Both the position numbers and the translations under genes were made by a program. A stretch of DNA of 64,000 bases from JBCBSP01 sp039819095 (lineage in GTDB: Bacteria; Pseudomonadota; Alphaproteobacteria; Caulobacterales; Maricaulaceae), in contig JBCBSP010000003.1 of assembly GCA_039819095.1 (NCBI GenBank), positions 1-64,000 on the forward strand. Reading direction: 5' to 3'. Below are positions 1-9,069 of this stretch, one piece after another. Numbering within the stretch: position 1 is the first letter of the stretch; every line of letters begins with the position of its first letter. The notes under the pieces are model-generated. The model was not told the DNA's origin and searched no databases. It saw only the letters and a list, made by a program, of their open reading frames with translations.

Positions 1-1062
<1,062 letters not shown>

Positions 1063-1429
1063 GGCTTTCGCACCGGGCCGAACGAGGGCAACGAGGGCTG
1101 TACACCGAGGTCGCGGACCAGGCCCTGGCTCGGGGGCCGGGGTGACGGGTTGTCAGACAGAATAATATGGGTCTCGCCCCATACACCTACCGCCCGTCCC
1201 GCTCTGCGAACAGAGCGGAGGCGGACGGCGGCGTTGCTCCAGGCTGTGCGCGTTTGACCGCGCTCGCCCTTTGCCCGATCCCGGCTTTGACCCCGGGATG
1301 CGCCTCCGCGCGAGGCGGTGGCGCCTTCTCCTTCCGACCACGGCATGCATGACCGGCTGGACAAGCGATCGACCTGTTTTCCGAGAGCTTCACCTTGCGG
1401 GTCCGCTTCGGTCAGCGCCGATGTAAAAA

Positions 1430-1446
1430 GTTAATCAAAGGTTAAC
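1430..1446. promoter_or_regulatory. CtrA-type box GTTAA-N7-TTAAC
   Basis: The sequence matches the CtrA consensus TTAA-N7-TTAAC in both orientations because the ends are inverted copies (GTTAA / TTAAC). CtrA is the master cell-cycle response regulator of alphaproteobacteria such as Caulobacter. No gene start follows closely on either strand, so its target is unclear. The match is by eye to the known consensus. Confidence 0.55.
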
Positions 1447-1472
1447 AGATCGGTCAATCGAAACCCGGGCCG

Positions 1473-1492
1473 ATTCTGTGGATAAACAGAAT
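1473..1492. promoter_or_regulatory. DnaA box TGTGGATAA within a 7-bp-arm palindrome
   Basis: TGTGGATAA at 1477-1485 is the exact reverse complement of the strong DnaA box TTATCCACA. It sits in an inverted repeat with arms ATTCTGT / ACAGAAT and a six-base centre, 30 bp from the CtrA-type box and next to an AT-rich stretch. Such pairing occurs in origins and cell-cycle promoters of Caulobacter relatives. Only one box is visible, so an origin is not established. Confidence 0.5.
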
Positions 1493-1762
1493 TATATAGC
1501 AATAACAGCCTTTTAACTCAATCATCCGCTCAGGCCTCAGCGATGGACGGTTTCCGGTTTCACAAAACGACCTTCCACCCGCCCTGCACGTAGACGCGCA
1601 GGCTGGTCTCAGGAGGTTGGTTGAAGTCATGAGCGCGCGCCGGTGGGGGTGTATTCAGTCGCCATGATCAGGTCGCGATAACCCATGCAGCCCAGCTCCA
1701 CGGCATCGCACTCCGCCCAAGGCTTGATCGCCGGTGATTGATAGAGCCCGCGCTGATAGCGA

Positions 1763-1791
1763 AAAGGCCGGACGCAATGCGCCCGGCCTTT
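1763..1791 (-). terminator. Rho-independent terminator of the beta-oxidation operon
   Basis: Perfect 9-bp arms AAAGGCCGG / CCGGCCTTT, with a further CGC/GCG pairing in the loop, lie 28 bp beyond the stop of the FadJ-like gene. On the minus strand the stem ends in a short T-run (CCTTTTCGC). Position and shape fit termination of the minus-strand transcript. Confidence 0.8.
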
Positions 1792-1818
1792 CCGTCATTC
1801 ACCGACGTGCGGGCGGGG

Positions 1819-4011
1819 TCAGGCCGCCTGCTTGTCGCCGAAGCGGGTGTAGAAGGTGTCGCCCTTGGCCGCCATATCGCGCAGGAGCTGCGGGACTTCG
1901 AACGGCTTGCCATACTGGCCGGCGAGCTCATCAGCGCGCGTCACGAAGGCCTTGGCGCCGATCGTGTCGATGTAGGAGAGCACCCCGCCGGTATAGGGCG
2001 CAAAGCCCCAGGCCAGGATGGAGCCGACATCGGCTTCACGCGGATCGGCGACGATGTTCTCTTCCATCGTGCGCGCCGCTTCGATCGCCTGGGCGTAGAG
2101 GATGCGATCCTTGATCTCTTCCACGCTCGGCTGTTCGGCGAGCACCTTGCCGCCCGGTGCGAACTGACCCAGCTCGTCCCAGAGCTGCTTGCCTTCATCG
2201 GTATAGACGTAGAAGCCCTTGGCGTTTTTACGCCCATAGCGGCCCAGCTCATACATGGTCTCGATAACGGTCGCGTTCGGGGTGTCCTCGAACGCGTCGC
2301 CGAGATCCTTCTTGGTCTGCTGCAGCACCTTATAGCCGAGATCGATGGCGACCTCATCCTGCAGCGATAGCGGACCGACCGGCATGCCGGCCATGCGCGC
2401 GGCGTTCTCGATCAGGGCCGGCTTCACGCCTTCGGTGAGCAGATACATGCCCTGCTCAATATAGCGCATGACGCAGCGATTGGCGTAGAAGCCGCGCGTG
2501 TCGGCGACCACGATCGGGGTCTTCTTGATCTTGGCCACGAAGTCCAGGCACAGCGAGATCGCCTTGTCGCCCGTCTTCTCACCCACGATCAGTTCCACCA
2601 GCATCATCTTCTCAACCGGGGAGAAGAAGTGCACCCCGATGAAATTCTCCGGGCGTGAAGAGGCTTCGGCCAGCGAGGAGATCGGGATGGTGGAGGTGTT
2701 TGACCCGAAGATCGCGTCCGCAGGCAGATGCTCTTCGGCCGCCTTGGTGATCTTGTGCTTCAGCTCGGAGTTCTCGAACACCGCCTCAACGACGAGGTCG
2801 ACATCCTTCAGCAGGGAGTAATCCGTCGTCGCGGTGACCAGATCGGTCTTCGCATCGGCGGCTTCCTGGCTGAGCTTGCCGCGCTTCACGCCCTTGGCGA
2901 AATGCTTGGCGACATGGGCCTTGCCCTTGTCGGCGCCTTCCTGATTGACGTCGATCAGGACCACTTCGATACCGGCCTGGGCCGAGACCGTGGCGATGCC
3001 CGCGCCCATGAAGCCGGCGCCGATGACGGCGATCCGGTTGATCTCGCCCTTGGTCTGGCCGGCCGGACGGCGCGCGCCCTTTTCCAGCGCCTGTTTTGAC
3101 AGGAAGATGGAGCGGATCATGTTGCGGCTTTCCGGACGCATGAGCAGCTTGGTGAAGTAGCGGCTCTCGATCCGAAGCGCGGCGTCCATCGGGACCTGCA
3201 GGCCTTCATAGACGCAGGACAGGATGTAGCGCTGAGCCGGATAGTTGCCGTAGGTCTCTTTCAGCAGCATCGGCGAGGCGCCGCCGAAGACCTGCATGCC
3301 CGCCGGGTGGTAGGGTCCGCCGCCGGGAATTTTGAACTTGTCCTGATCCCAGGGCTGTTTGGCGCCCATCGGATCGGCTTTGACAAGTTCCTTGGCCTTG
3401 GCGACGATCTCCGAGACCGGTGCGATCTCGTGAACGACGCCCTGGGCCTTGGCCGCATCAGCGTCGAACTGCTTGCCCTGCAGCATGATCGGCGCAGCGT
3501 TCATCACGCCGACCAGGCGCGGCAGGCGCTGCGTGCCGCCGCCGCCGGGCAGAACGCCGACCATGGCTTCGGGCAGACCCAGCTTGGCGCCGGTATCGTT
3601 CGCCATCACCCGGTAATGGCAGGCCAGCGTCACCTCGAAGCCGCCGCCCAGCGCCAGCCCGTTGATCGCCGCAGCGATGGGCTTGCCGCACGTCTCAAGC
3701 TCGCGGAGCGAGGCGTTCAGCCGGTAGGCGACCTCGAAGAGCTTGGCCTTAGCTTCGTCTTCCGGCAGACCGGCCAGATCAGCCATGCCGCCACCGAGTT
3801 CCGACAGGTCGGCCCCCGCGCAGAAGGCTTTCTTGCCGGAGGTGATCACCGCGCCCTTGATGGCGTCATCGCTGGTGATCGTGGCGACCATCTCGCCCAT
3901 CTCCGCCATCACGGCGTTGGACAGGACGTTCATGGAAACATTGGGAGAGTCGAAAGTGATCAGCGCGATGCCGTCGCCATCAACCTCGAATTTGAAGTGT
4001 GTGTAGGTCAT
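1819..4011 (-). CDS. fadJ: FadJ-like enoyl-CoA hydratase / 3-hydroxyacyl-CoA dehydrogenase
   Basis: Bifunctional beta-oxidation enzyme: hydrates 2-enoyl-CoA and oxidises L-3-hydroxyacyl-CoA with NAD. The 730 residues follow the FadB/FadJ order. A crotonase domain spans about 1-190, with oxyanion loop LALGGGFE (119-126) and candidate catalytic Glu126 and Glu148. A linker follows, then an NAD-binding Rossmann domain with GAGFMGAG (331-338) and the dehydrogenase His in HFFSP (His461). C-terminal 3HCDH domains run to the end. The start overlaps the stop of the preceding small gene (ATGA), so translation is probably coupled. Last gene of the operon, followed by a terminator. FadJ versus FadB naming is not resolved from sequence alone. 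Confidence 0.93.
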   Translation of the reverse strand: MTYTHFKFEVDGDGIALITFDSPNVSMNVLSNAVMAEMGEMVATITSDDAIKGAVITSGKKAFCAGADLSELGGGMADLAGLPEDEAKAKLFEVAYRLNASLRELETCGKPIAAAINGLALGGGFEVTLACHYRVMANDTGAKLGLPEAMVGVLPGGGGTQRLPRLVGVMNAAPIMLQGKQFDADAAKAQGVVHEIAPVSEIVAKAKELVKADPMGAKQPWDQDKFKIPGGGPYHPAGMQVFGGASPMLLKETYGNYPAQRYILSCVYEGLQVPMDAALRIESRYFTKLLMRPESRNMIRSIFLSKQALEKGARRPAGQTKGEINRIAVIGAGFMGAGIATVSAQAGIEVVLIDVNQEGADKGKAHVAKHFAKGVKRGKLSQEAADAKTDLVTATTDYSLLKDVDLVVEAVFENSELKHKITKAAEEHLPADAIFGSNTSTIPISSLAEASSRPENFIGVHFFSPVEKMMLVELIVGEKTGDKAISLCLDFVAKIKKTPIVVADTRGFYANRCVMRYIEQGMYLLTEGVKPALIENAARMAGMPVGPLSLQDEVAIDLGYKVLQQTKKDLGDAFEDTPNATVIETMYELGRYGRKNAKGFYVYTDEGKQLWDELGQFAPGGKVLAEQPSVEEIKDRILYAQAIEAARTMEENIVADPREADVGSILAWGFAPYTGGVLSYIDTIGAKAFVTRADELAGQYGKPFEVPQLLRDMAAKGDTFYTRFGDKQAA

Positions 4012-4274
4012 TTGGAGTCTTTCTCCTGTGATGACGCGCCGTCACTGTTCTCGGCTGTCGTCAGATTCTTCGTGTCCAGGCTTTCGCGAACCAACGGGGA
4101 GAGGAAAGAGAAGGTAATGCCGAAGGCGACGGCCAAACCCAGGCCGACGGCCAGATCCTGCGCAGCGAAGCCGATGGCGGCGCCCAGAGCGACGCCGATC
4201 AGCAAGCCCCAGGGCAGGCCTCCACCCTTCGCCGGGGCGTTCTCCGCTTCGGTTTCGTGCGCCGGATCCGCCAT
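4008..4274 (-). CDS. Small two-helix membrane protein, paralogue of its upstream neighbour
   Basis: 88 residues: a hydrophilic N-terminus, then two glycine-rich hydrophobic segments (LLIGVALGAAIGFAAQ and VGLGLAVAFGITFSFL) and a polar, charged tail. The same plan and similar wording occur in the gene immediately upstream, so the two look like tandem duplicates. The start ATG at 4274 lies 4 bp after the neighbour's stop. An in-frame ATG at 4304 would overlap that neighbour. The stop overlaps the fadJ start. Function unknown; its place inside a beta-oxidation operon suggests a membrane role tied to fatty-acid uptake or enzyme anchoring, which is inference. Confidence 0.75.
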   Translation of the reverse strand: MADPAHETEAENAPAKGGGLPWGLLIGVALGAAIGFAAQDLAVGLGLAVAFGITFSFLSPLVRESLDTKNLTTAENSDGASSQEKDSK

Positions 4275-4278
4275 GGCC

Positions 4279-4536
4279 TTAGTCGCGCTTCCGATCAGCA
4301 TCATCGTCTTGGTTCAGCTGAGCCTTACCGAAAAGGAGGGCGAAAGGCACGGCGAAGGCGACCCCGAAGGGCATTCCGAACGCGATCCCGAGCGCCGGGT
4401 TGTCAAACGCCATTCCGATCAACAGGCCCAAAATCAACCCGATCCCGGCGCCCAGCGCGACCGCCATCGGCCAGCCCGCCAAGAACGCGTCCCCGTCGTC
4501 GTCGTCTTCTTTATCCTTATACGCCCGCTCGCTCAT
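4279..4536 (-). CDS. Small two-helix membrane protein with glycine-zipper segments
   Basis: 85 residues starting MSERAYKDKEDDDDGD, an acidic cytosolic-type head. Two hydrophobic segments follow, rich in Gly at intervals (AVALGAGIGLILGLLIGMAF and ALGIAFGMPFGVAFAVPFAL), then a charged tail. The chosen ATG at 4536 lies 5 bp after the thiolase stop; longer in-frame starts would run into the thiolase gene. It shares architecture with the next gene downstream. I do not recognise a named family. Co-transcription with thiolase and fadJ is supported by spacing. Confidence 0.75.
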   Translation of the reverse strand: MSERAYKDKEDDDDGDAFLAGWPMAVALGAGIGLILGLLIGMAFDNPALGIAFGMPFGVAFAVPFALLFGKAQLNQDDDADRKRD

Positions 4537-4541
4537 CGAAC

Positions 4542-5750
4542 TTAAACGCGCTCTATGATGGTGGCCGTACCCATGCCGCCGCCGACGCACAGCGTGGCCA
4601 GGCCGACGCCCTGGCCGGTGCGTTCCAGCTCATCCAGGACGGTGCCCAGAATGATCGCGCCGGTCGCGCCGAGCGGGTGGCCCATGGCGATGGAGCCGCC
4701 GTTTACATTGGTCTTGGAGTGCTCAACGCCGAGATCTTCCATGAAGCGCAGCACGACCGAGGCGAAGGCCTCGTTCATCTCATACAGATCGATGTCGGAG
4801 GGGCTCATCCCGGCCTTGGCAAGCGCCTTGCGCGCGCTCGGCGCCGGCCCGGTCAGCATGATGGTCGGCTCAGAGCCGATCGAGGCCATCGCGCGAATGC
4901 GCGCACGCGGCTTCAGGCCCAGCTTCTCACCCATCTCCCGGGTGCCGACCAGCACGGCCGCCGCGCCGTCCACAATGCCGGAGGAATTGCCGGCGTGGTG
5001 GACGAAATTGATCTTCTCGATCTCCGGGTAACGCTGAATCGCAACCTTATCGAGACCCACAAAAGCCGACAGATCCTTGAAGGATGGCTTCAGGCTGGCC
5101 AGCGACTGCATGTCGGTGCTCGGGCGCATATGCTCGTCATGATCGAGCTGGGTGAGGCCCAGCTGGTTCTTCACCGGCACGACCGACTTGTCGAAACGGC
5201 GCTCTTTCCAGGCCGCTTCGGCGCGCTTCTGGCTCTCCACCGCATAGGCGTCCACATCATCGCGCGAGTAGCCATACTTGGTCGCGATCAGGTCCGCGGA
5301 CACGCCCTGAGGCACGAAGTAATGATCGAAGGCCATTTCCGGATCGACCACCATGGCGCCGCCGTCAGAGCCCATCGGCACGCGACTCATGGCTTCCACG
5401 CCGCCGCCAATGGCCATGTCGGCTTCGCCGGACATGACCTTGGCCGCAGCCAGATTGACCGCCTCAAGCCCTGAGGCGCAGAAGCGATTGACCTGAAGGC
5501 CGGACGCGGTCTCCGCATAATCGGCGTTGATCGCCGCAGCGCGGGCGATGTCGGCGCCCTGTTCGCCGACCGGCGAAACGCAGCCCAGGATCACATCGTC
5601 AATCACCGAGGTGTCCAGATCATTGCGATCGCGGATCGCTTCCAGCTGCTGGGTGGCGAGCTGAAGCGCGGTCACCTCATGCAGCGACCCGTTCTTCTTG
5701 CCCTTGCCGCGCGGCGTGCGCGTGGCGTCATAGATGTAAGCTTCCGTCAT
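4542..5750 (-). CDS. fadA: Thiolase, acetyl-CoA C-acyltransferase
   Basis: Thiolytic cleavage of 3-oxoacyl-CoA, the last step of the beta-oxidation cycle. The 402 residues show the acyl-accepting Cys91 in NRFCASG, HAGNSSGIVDGAA, the His-bearing NGGSIAMGHPLGATG, and the C-terminal CVGGGMGTA with the second active-site Cys. The start at 5750 is supported by GGAGG eight bases upstream. It precedes the two small membrane protein genes by 5 bp and shares the operon with the FadJ-like gene, matching the usual FadA-FadB partnership. The symbol is by function; biosynthetic thiolases look similar. Confidence 0.92.
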   Translation of the reverse strand: MTEAYIYDATRTPRGKGKKNGSLHEVTALQLATQQLEAIRDRNDLDTSVIDDVILGCVSPVGEQGADIARAAAINADYAETASGLQVNRFCASGLEAVNLAAAKVMSGEADMAIGGGVEAMSRVPMGSDGGAMVVDPEMAFDHYFVPQGVSADLIATKYGYSRDDVDAYAVESQKRAEAAWKERRFDKSVVPVKNQLGLTQLDHDEHMRPSTDMQSLASLKPSFKDLSAFVGLDKVAIQRYPEIEKINFVHHAGNSSGIVDGAAAVLVGTREMGEKLGLKPRARIRAMASIGSEPTIMLTGPAPSARKALAKAGMSPSDIDLYEMNEAFASVVLRFMEDLGVEHSKTNVNGGSIAMGHPLGATGAIILGTVLDELERTGQGVGLATLCVGGGMGTATIIERV

Positions 5751-5798
5751 TGGGGGTTCCTCCCGGGTTGGGTATCGTCTTTCGTTCTGCACTGCGAC

Positions 5799-5908
5799 CT
5801 GTCATCCCGGCCTTGAGCCGGGACCCAGTCCGCGCCCGCAAGGCTTGCGCTCCTCGGTTCAAACCGACCGGAATGGATCCCGGATCGCTGCGCGTCCGGG
5901 ATGACAGG
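5799..5908. repeat. Composite extragenic palindrome, GTCATCCCGG family
   Basis: About 110 bp bounded by perfect inverted ends CCTGTCATCCCGG / CCGGGATGACAGG, each end itself able to fold (GGCCTTGAGCC; CGGATCGCTGCGCGTCCG). The centre contains ACCGGAATGG, the same word found in other copies in this window (near 20470, 23000, 23370, 32280). It fills the gap between the acyl-CoA dehydrogenase and thiolase genes of one operon. Confidence 0.85.
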
Positions 5909-5919
5909 GAAAATCTTCA

Positions 5920-7086
5920 TCAAAGCGTCCGCGCAATGAGCAGCTTCATGATTTCGTTGGTGCCGCCATAGATGCGTTGCACGCGCGCATCTCGAAACAT
6001 GCGCGCGATCGGGTATTCGTTCATATAGCCGTAGCCGCCATGCAGCTGGACGCATTCATCGATCAGCGCGCACTGCTCGTCGGTAACCCAGTATTTCGCC
6101 ATCGAGGCGGTCGCCGCATCCAGCGCGCCTTCGATGAGGCGTTCCGAGCAGTTCTGGCAGAACACCTCCGCGATGGTGGTTTTCGTCTTCAGCTCAGCCA
6201 GTTTGAACTGGGTGTTCTGAAAGGCCATGATCGGCTTGCCGAAAGCCTGGCGGTCCTTCACGTAGGCGATGGTTTCAGCCAGGGCGCGCTTCATCATGCC
6301 CACGCCCTGAACCGCGATCTGCAACCGCTCCTGGGGCAACTGATCCATCAGCTGAAAGAAGCCCTGGCCTTCTCCCTCGCCCAGAAGCGCTTCAGCCGGC
6401 ACCCACATGTCTTCAAAGAAGAGCTCGGCGGTGTCCTGGGCCTTCAGCCCGACCTTGTCGAGATTGCGCCCTCGGCGGAAGCCTTCCAGACCGTCGGTCT
6501 CCACCAGGAAGAGCGAGGTGCCGCGCGCGCCGCCTTTGGGGTCGGTCTTGGCCACCACCACGACCAGATTGGCGGTGCCGCCATTGGTGATGAAAGTCTT
6601 CGAGCCATTGATGCGATAGCCGTTGCCGTCCTTGACCGCCGTGGTCTTGATGCCCTGAAGATCGGAGCCCGCGGCCGGTTCGGACATGGCGATGGCGCCG
6701 ACATATTCGCCGGAGACCATTTTCGGCAGAATGCGCTGCTTCTGATCCTCGGTTCCGTAATGCCACAGATAGGGCGCAACGATGGAGTTGTGCAGGCTCG
6801 CGCCCCACCCCTCAACGCCCATCTCGGCTGAGGCCATGTGGAAGACATAGTCATGGCGCCAGTCGCCCCCCGCGCCGCCATATTCTTCCGGGCAGGCGGG
6901 AACCAGGATCCCGGCTTCGCCGGCCTTGGTCCAGACATCGCGATCCACAACGCCTTCCTTCTCCCAGCGCTCATTGTGCGGCAGGCACTCCTTCTCGATG
7001 AAGCCGCGAATGGCGTCCTCGAAAATGTTGACGTCTTCCTGATCAAGCCAGGCCGGCTTCGGATTGCCCAGTATCTGCGCGGTCAT
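5920..7086 (-). CDS. Acyl-CoA dehydrogenase, long-chain (LCAD)-like
   Basis: FAD-dependent alpha,beta-dehydrogenation of acyl-CoA, the first beta-oxidation step. 388 residues with N-terminal helical domain, FAD motif AIAMSEPAAGSD (131-142), KTFITNG (163-169), and the C-terminal helical domain. The late motif reads YGGTNEIM with Gly where MCAD has its catalytic Glu. Instead Glu253 in LPQERL fits the alternative base position of long-chain and isovaleryl enzymes, and the wider wording (DCVQLHGG-like, YGGTNEIM) recalls LCAD. Same strand as the flanking beta-oxidation genes, separated from the thiolase by an extragenic palindrome. Confidence 0.92.
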   Translation of the reverse strand: MTAQILGNPKPAWLDQEDVNIFEDAIRGFIEKECLPHNERWEKEGVVDRDVWTKAGEAGILVPACPEEYGGAGGDWRHDYVFHMASAEMGVEGWGASLHNSIVAPYLWHYGTEDQKQRILPKMVSGEYVGAIAMSEPAAGSDLQGIKTTAVKDGNGYRINGSKTFITNGGTANLVVVVAKTDPKGGARGTSLFLVETDGLEGFRRGRNLDKVGLKAQDTAELFFEDMWVPAEALLGEGEGQGFFQLMDQLPQERLQIAVQGVGMMKRALAETIAYVKDRQAFGKPIMAFQNTQFKLAELKTKTTIAEVFCQNCSERLIEGALDAATASMAKYWVTDEQCALIDECVQLHGGYGYMNEYPIARMFRDARVQRIYGGTNEIMKLLIARTL

Positions 7087-7148
7087 CCGCGTCTCCTCCC
7101 TTGCGTGTTCTATTTATGGTCCTTTCGGACGCCGCCTTATCGGCGGCT

Positions 7149-7196
7149 CCTCAGGATGAGGTGGGTGGAGCGCGCCCGCTCATCCTCATCCTGAGG
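7149..7196. repeat. Inverted repeat CCTCAGGATGAGG in an intergenic gap
   Basis: Perfect 13-bp arms (7149-7161 and 7184-7196) around a 22-bp centre, between the two acyl-CoA dehydrogenase genes. The wording, including the adjacent CCGTCTCGAAGGAT, resembles dispersed extragenic palindromes I know from alphaproteobacteria. It is distinct from the GTCATCCCGG family. Possibly an mRNA-stabilising or attenuating hairpin in the operon. Confidence 0.75.
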
Positions 7197-7221
7197 AAGC
7201 CCAACGGGCCGTCTCGAAGGA

Positions 7222-9009
7222 TCAGAACTGCTCTGCAGTCAGGGCCATCATGGAGTCCGCACCGGCCTCGACGCGCGCCAGATGCGCATCGGCGTCCGGC
7301 AGCCAGCGCTCCACGAAATAGGTCGCTGTGGCGAGCTTGGACGCATAGACCGGGTCGTCCGTGCCTGCAGCGATCCTGGCCGCGGCCACCTTGGCCATGC
7401 GCGCCCACATATAGGCGAACGAGGTCAGGCCAAACAGGTGCAGATAATCGGTTGAGGCCGCGCCGGCATTGTCGAAATTGGCCAGACCGTTTTCCACCAG
7501 CCAGTTGGTCGCCGTGACGAGCTTGGCCTTGGTGTCCTTCAGACCGCCGACATAGGCGGCAAGCGCCTCATCGCCTTCGTTTTCGGTCACAAAGGCGTCG
7601 ATCTCGGCGAAGAAGGTGTTGATCGGGCGCATGCCGGCCATGGCGAGCTTGCGACCGACCAGGTCCAGCGCCTGGATGCCGTTCGTGCCCTCATAGATCA
7701 GCGTGATGCGCGCATCGCGCAGGAGCTGCTCCACACCCCATTCGCGGGTGAAGCCCGAACCGCCATGAATCTGCAGCGCCTTCGATACGCTGTCATAGCC
7801 CTTATCGGTCAGATAGGCTTTGATGATCGGGGTCAGGAGCGCCATGTAGTCGCCCGCCTTGGTGCGGGTTTCCTCATCCTCGGCGCGGAACTCCAGATCG
7901 CCGTGCAGCGCAGTCCACATCGCAAACGCGCGACCGCCTTCGACGAACACTTTCTGGTCCATCAGCATGCGGCGCACATCCGGGTGCACGATAATCGGAT
8001 CGGCCGGCCCGTCCGGGTTTTTCGCGCCGGTCAGCGAGCGGCCCTGAATACGGTCCTGCGCGAAGGCGAGCGAGTACTGGTAGGCCGTTTCCGCCAGGCC
8101 CAGACCCTGCAGGCCGACGCCCAGGCGCGCCTCGTTCATCATGACGAACATGATGCGCAGGCCCTTGTTTTCCTCGCCGACGAGCCAGCCCTTGGCTCCG
8201 TCATAATTCATCACGCAGGTGGCGTTGCCGTGAATGCCCATCTTCTCTTCCAGCCCGCCGCATTGCAGCGCGTTGCGTTCGCCGGGCGCGCCGTTCTCAT
8301 CGGGAAGGAATTTCGGAACCACGAAGAGCGAAATGCCCTTCACCCCTTCCGGGGCGCCTTCGGTGCGGGCCAGAACCAGATGGATGATGTTCTCCGACAT
8401 GTTGTGCTCGCCGGCGGATATCCAGATCTTCTGGCCGGTGATGGCGTAGGAGCCGTCGCCATTGGGAACCGCCTTGGTGCGCAGCATGCCCAGATCGGTG
8501 CCGCAATGCGGTTCGGTCAGGTTCATCGTGCCGGACCATTCCCCGGAGACCATTTTCGGCAGGTAGAGCTCTTTCTGCTCATCCGAACCGCCCGTCATCA
8601 GCGCGTGCGAAGCGCCGCCGGTCAGGCCCGGATACATGCCGAAGGCCATGTTCGAGGAGGTCACCATCTCGTTGAAGGCGAAGTTGAGGTAGTGCGGCAG
8701 GCCCTGGCCGCCGTATTTCGGGTCGGCGGAAAGCGCGGTCCAGCCGCCCTCGGTCATCTGCTTATAGGCGTCCTTGAAGCCCGTCGGCGGAGTGACCTCG
8801 CCGTCCTTCAACGTGCAGCCTTCTTCATCGCCCACCTTGTTAAGCGGGTGCAGAACGTTCTCACACAGCTTCGCGCCTTCTTCCAGAATGGCGTCGACAA
8901 TGTCCGGGGTCGCATCGGCGAAGCCGGGCAGATTGCCGTGCTGGTGCACGTTCAGAAGATCATTCAGGACGAAACGATGATCGCGAAGCGGGGCGGTATA
9001 AGTGGGCAT
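7222..9009 (-). CDS. Acyl-CoA dehydrogenase, large FadE/DmdC-type with C-terminal extension
   Basis: 595 residues, longer than the classical ~390 because of an N-terminal extension and an extra C-terminal helical domain after about residue 460. FAD motif MNLTEPHCGTD (162-172), KIWISAG (194-200), and catalytic-base motif LIYEGTNGIQ with Glu440. This architecture is shared by medium/long-chain FadE-like enzymes and by DmdC, the 3-methylmercaptopropionyl-CoA dehydrogenase of marine bacteria. Genome context (beta-oxidation operon directly behind a MerR regulator) favours ordinary fatty acids, but the dimethylsulfoniopropionate route cannot be excluded. Confidence 0.9.
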   Translation of the reverse strand: MPTYTAPLRDHRFVLNDLLNVHQHGNLPGFADATPDIVDAILEEGAKLCENVLHPLNKVGDEEGCTLKDGEVTPPTGFKDAYKQMTEGGWTALSADPKYGGQGLPHYLNFAFNEMVTSSNMAFGMYPGLTGGASHALMTGGSDEQKELYLPKMVSGEWSGTMNLTEPHCGTDLGMLRTKAVPNGDGSYAITGQKIWISAGEHNMSENIIHLVLARTEGAPEGVKGISLFVVPKFLPDENGAPGERNALQCGGLEEKMGIHGNATCVMNYDGAKGWLVGEENKGLRIMFVMMNEARLGVGLQGLGLAETAYQYSLAFAQDRIQGRSLTGAKNPDGPADPIIVHPDVRRMLMDQKVFVEGGRAFAMWTALHGDLEFRAEDEETRTKAGDYMALLTPIIKAYLTDKGYDSVSKALQIHGGSGFTREWGVEQLLRDARITLIYEGTNGIQALDLVGRKLAMAGMRPINTFFAEIDAFVTENEGDEALAAYVGGLKDTKAKLVTATNWLVENGLANFDNAGAASTDYLHLFGLTSFAYMWARMAKVAAARIAAGTDDPVYASKLATATYFVERWLPDADAHLARVEAGADSMMALTAEQF

Positions 9010-9069
9010 GTCAGTCTCCGGCAGGCGAGGGATTGAGAAAATCTAGAGGCGTGAAGCGTCAGCTTCGTG

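Larger units (their letters stand above)
1063..1818. other. Gene-free convergent gap between ftsY and the FadJ-like gene (756 bp)
   Basis: Two genes run toward each other here and no convincing coding sequence lies between. The left part (about 1075-1160) is GC-rich with repeated GAGGG words. The middle (1420-1530) is markedly AT-rich for this genome and carries a CtrA-type box and a DnaA box. The right end holds a rho-independent terminator for the minus-strand operon. On the minus strand between about 1560 and 1755 two short adjoining open stretches in different frames read like protein but lack a start and a ribosome site; they could be a decayed gene end. Confidence 0.7.

Noticed and set aside
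1075..1160. GAGGG-rich stretch after ftsY as a possible tRNA, small RNA or terminator
   Set aside because: No cloverleaf, no GGTTCGA-type T-arm, no hairpin with a T-run.
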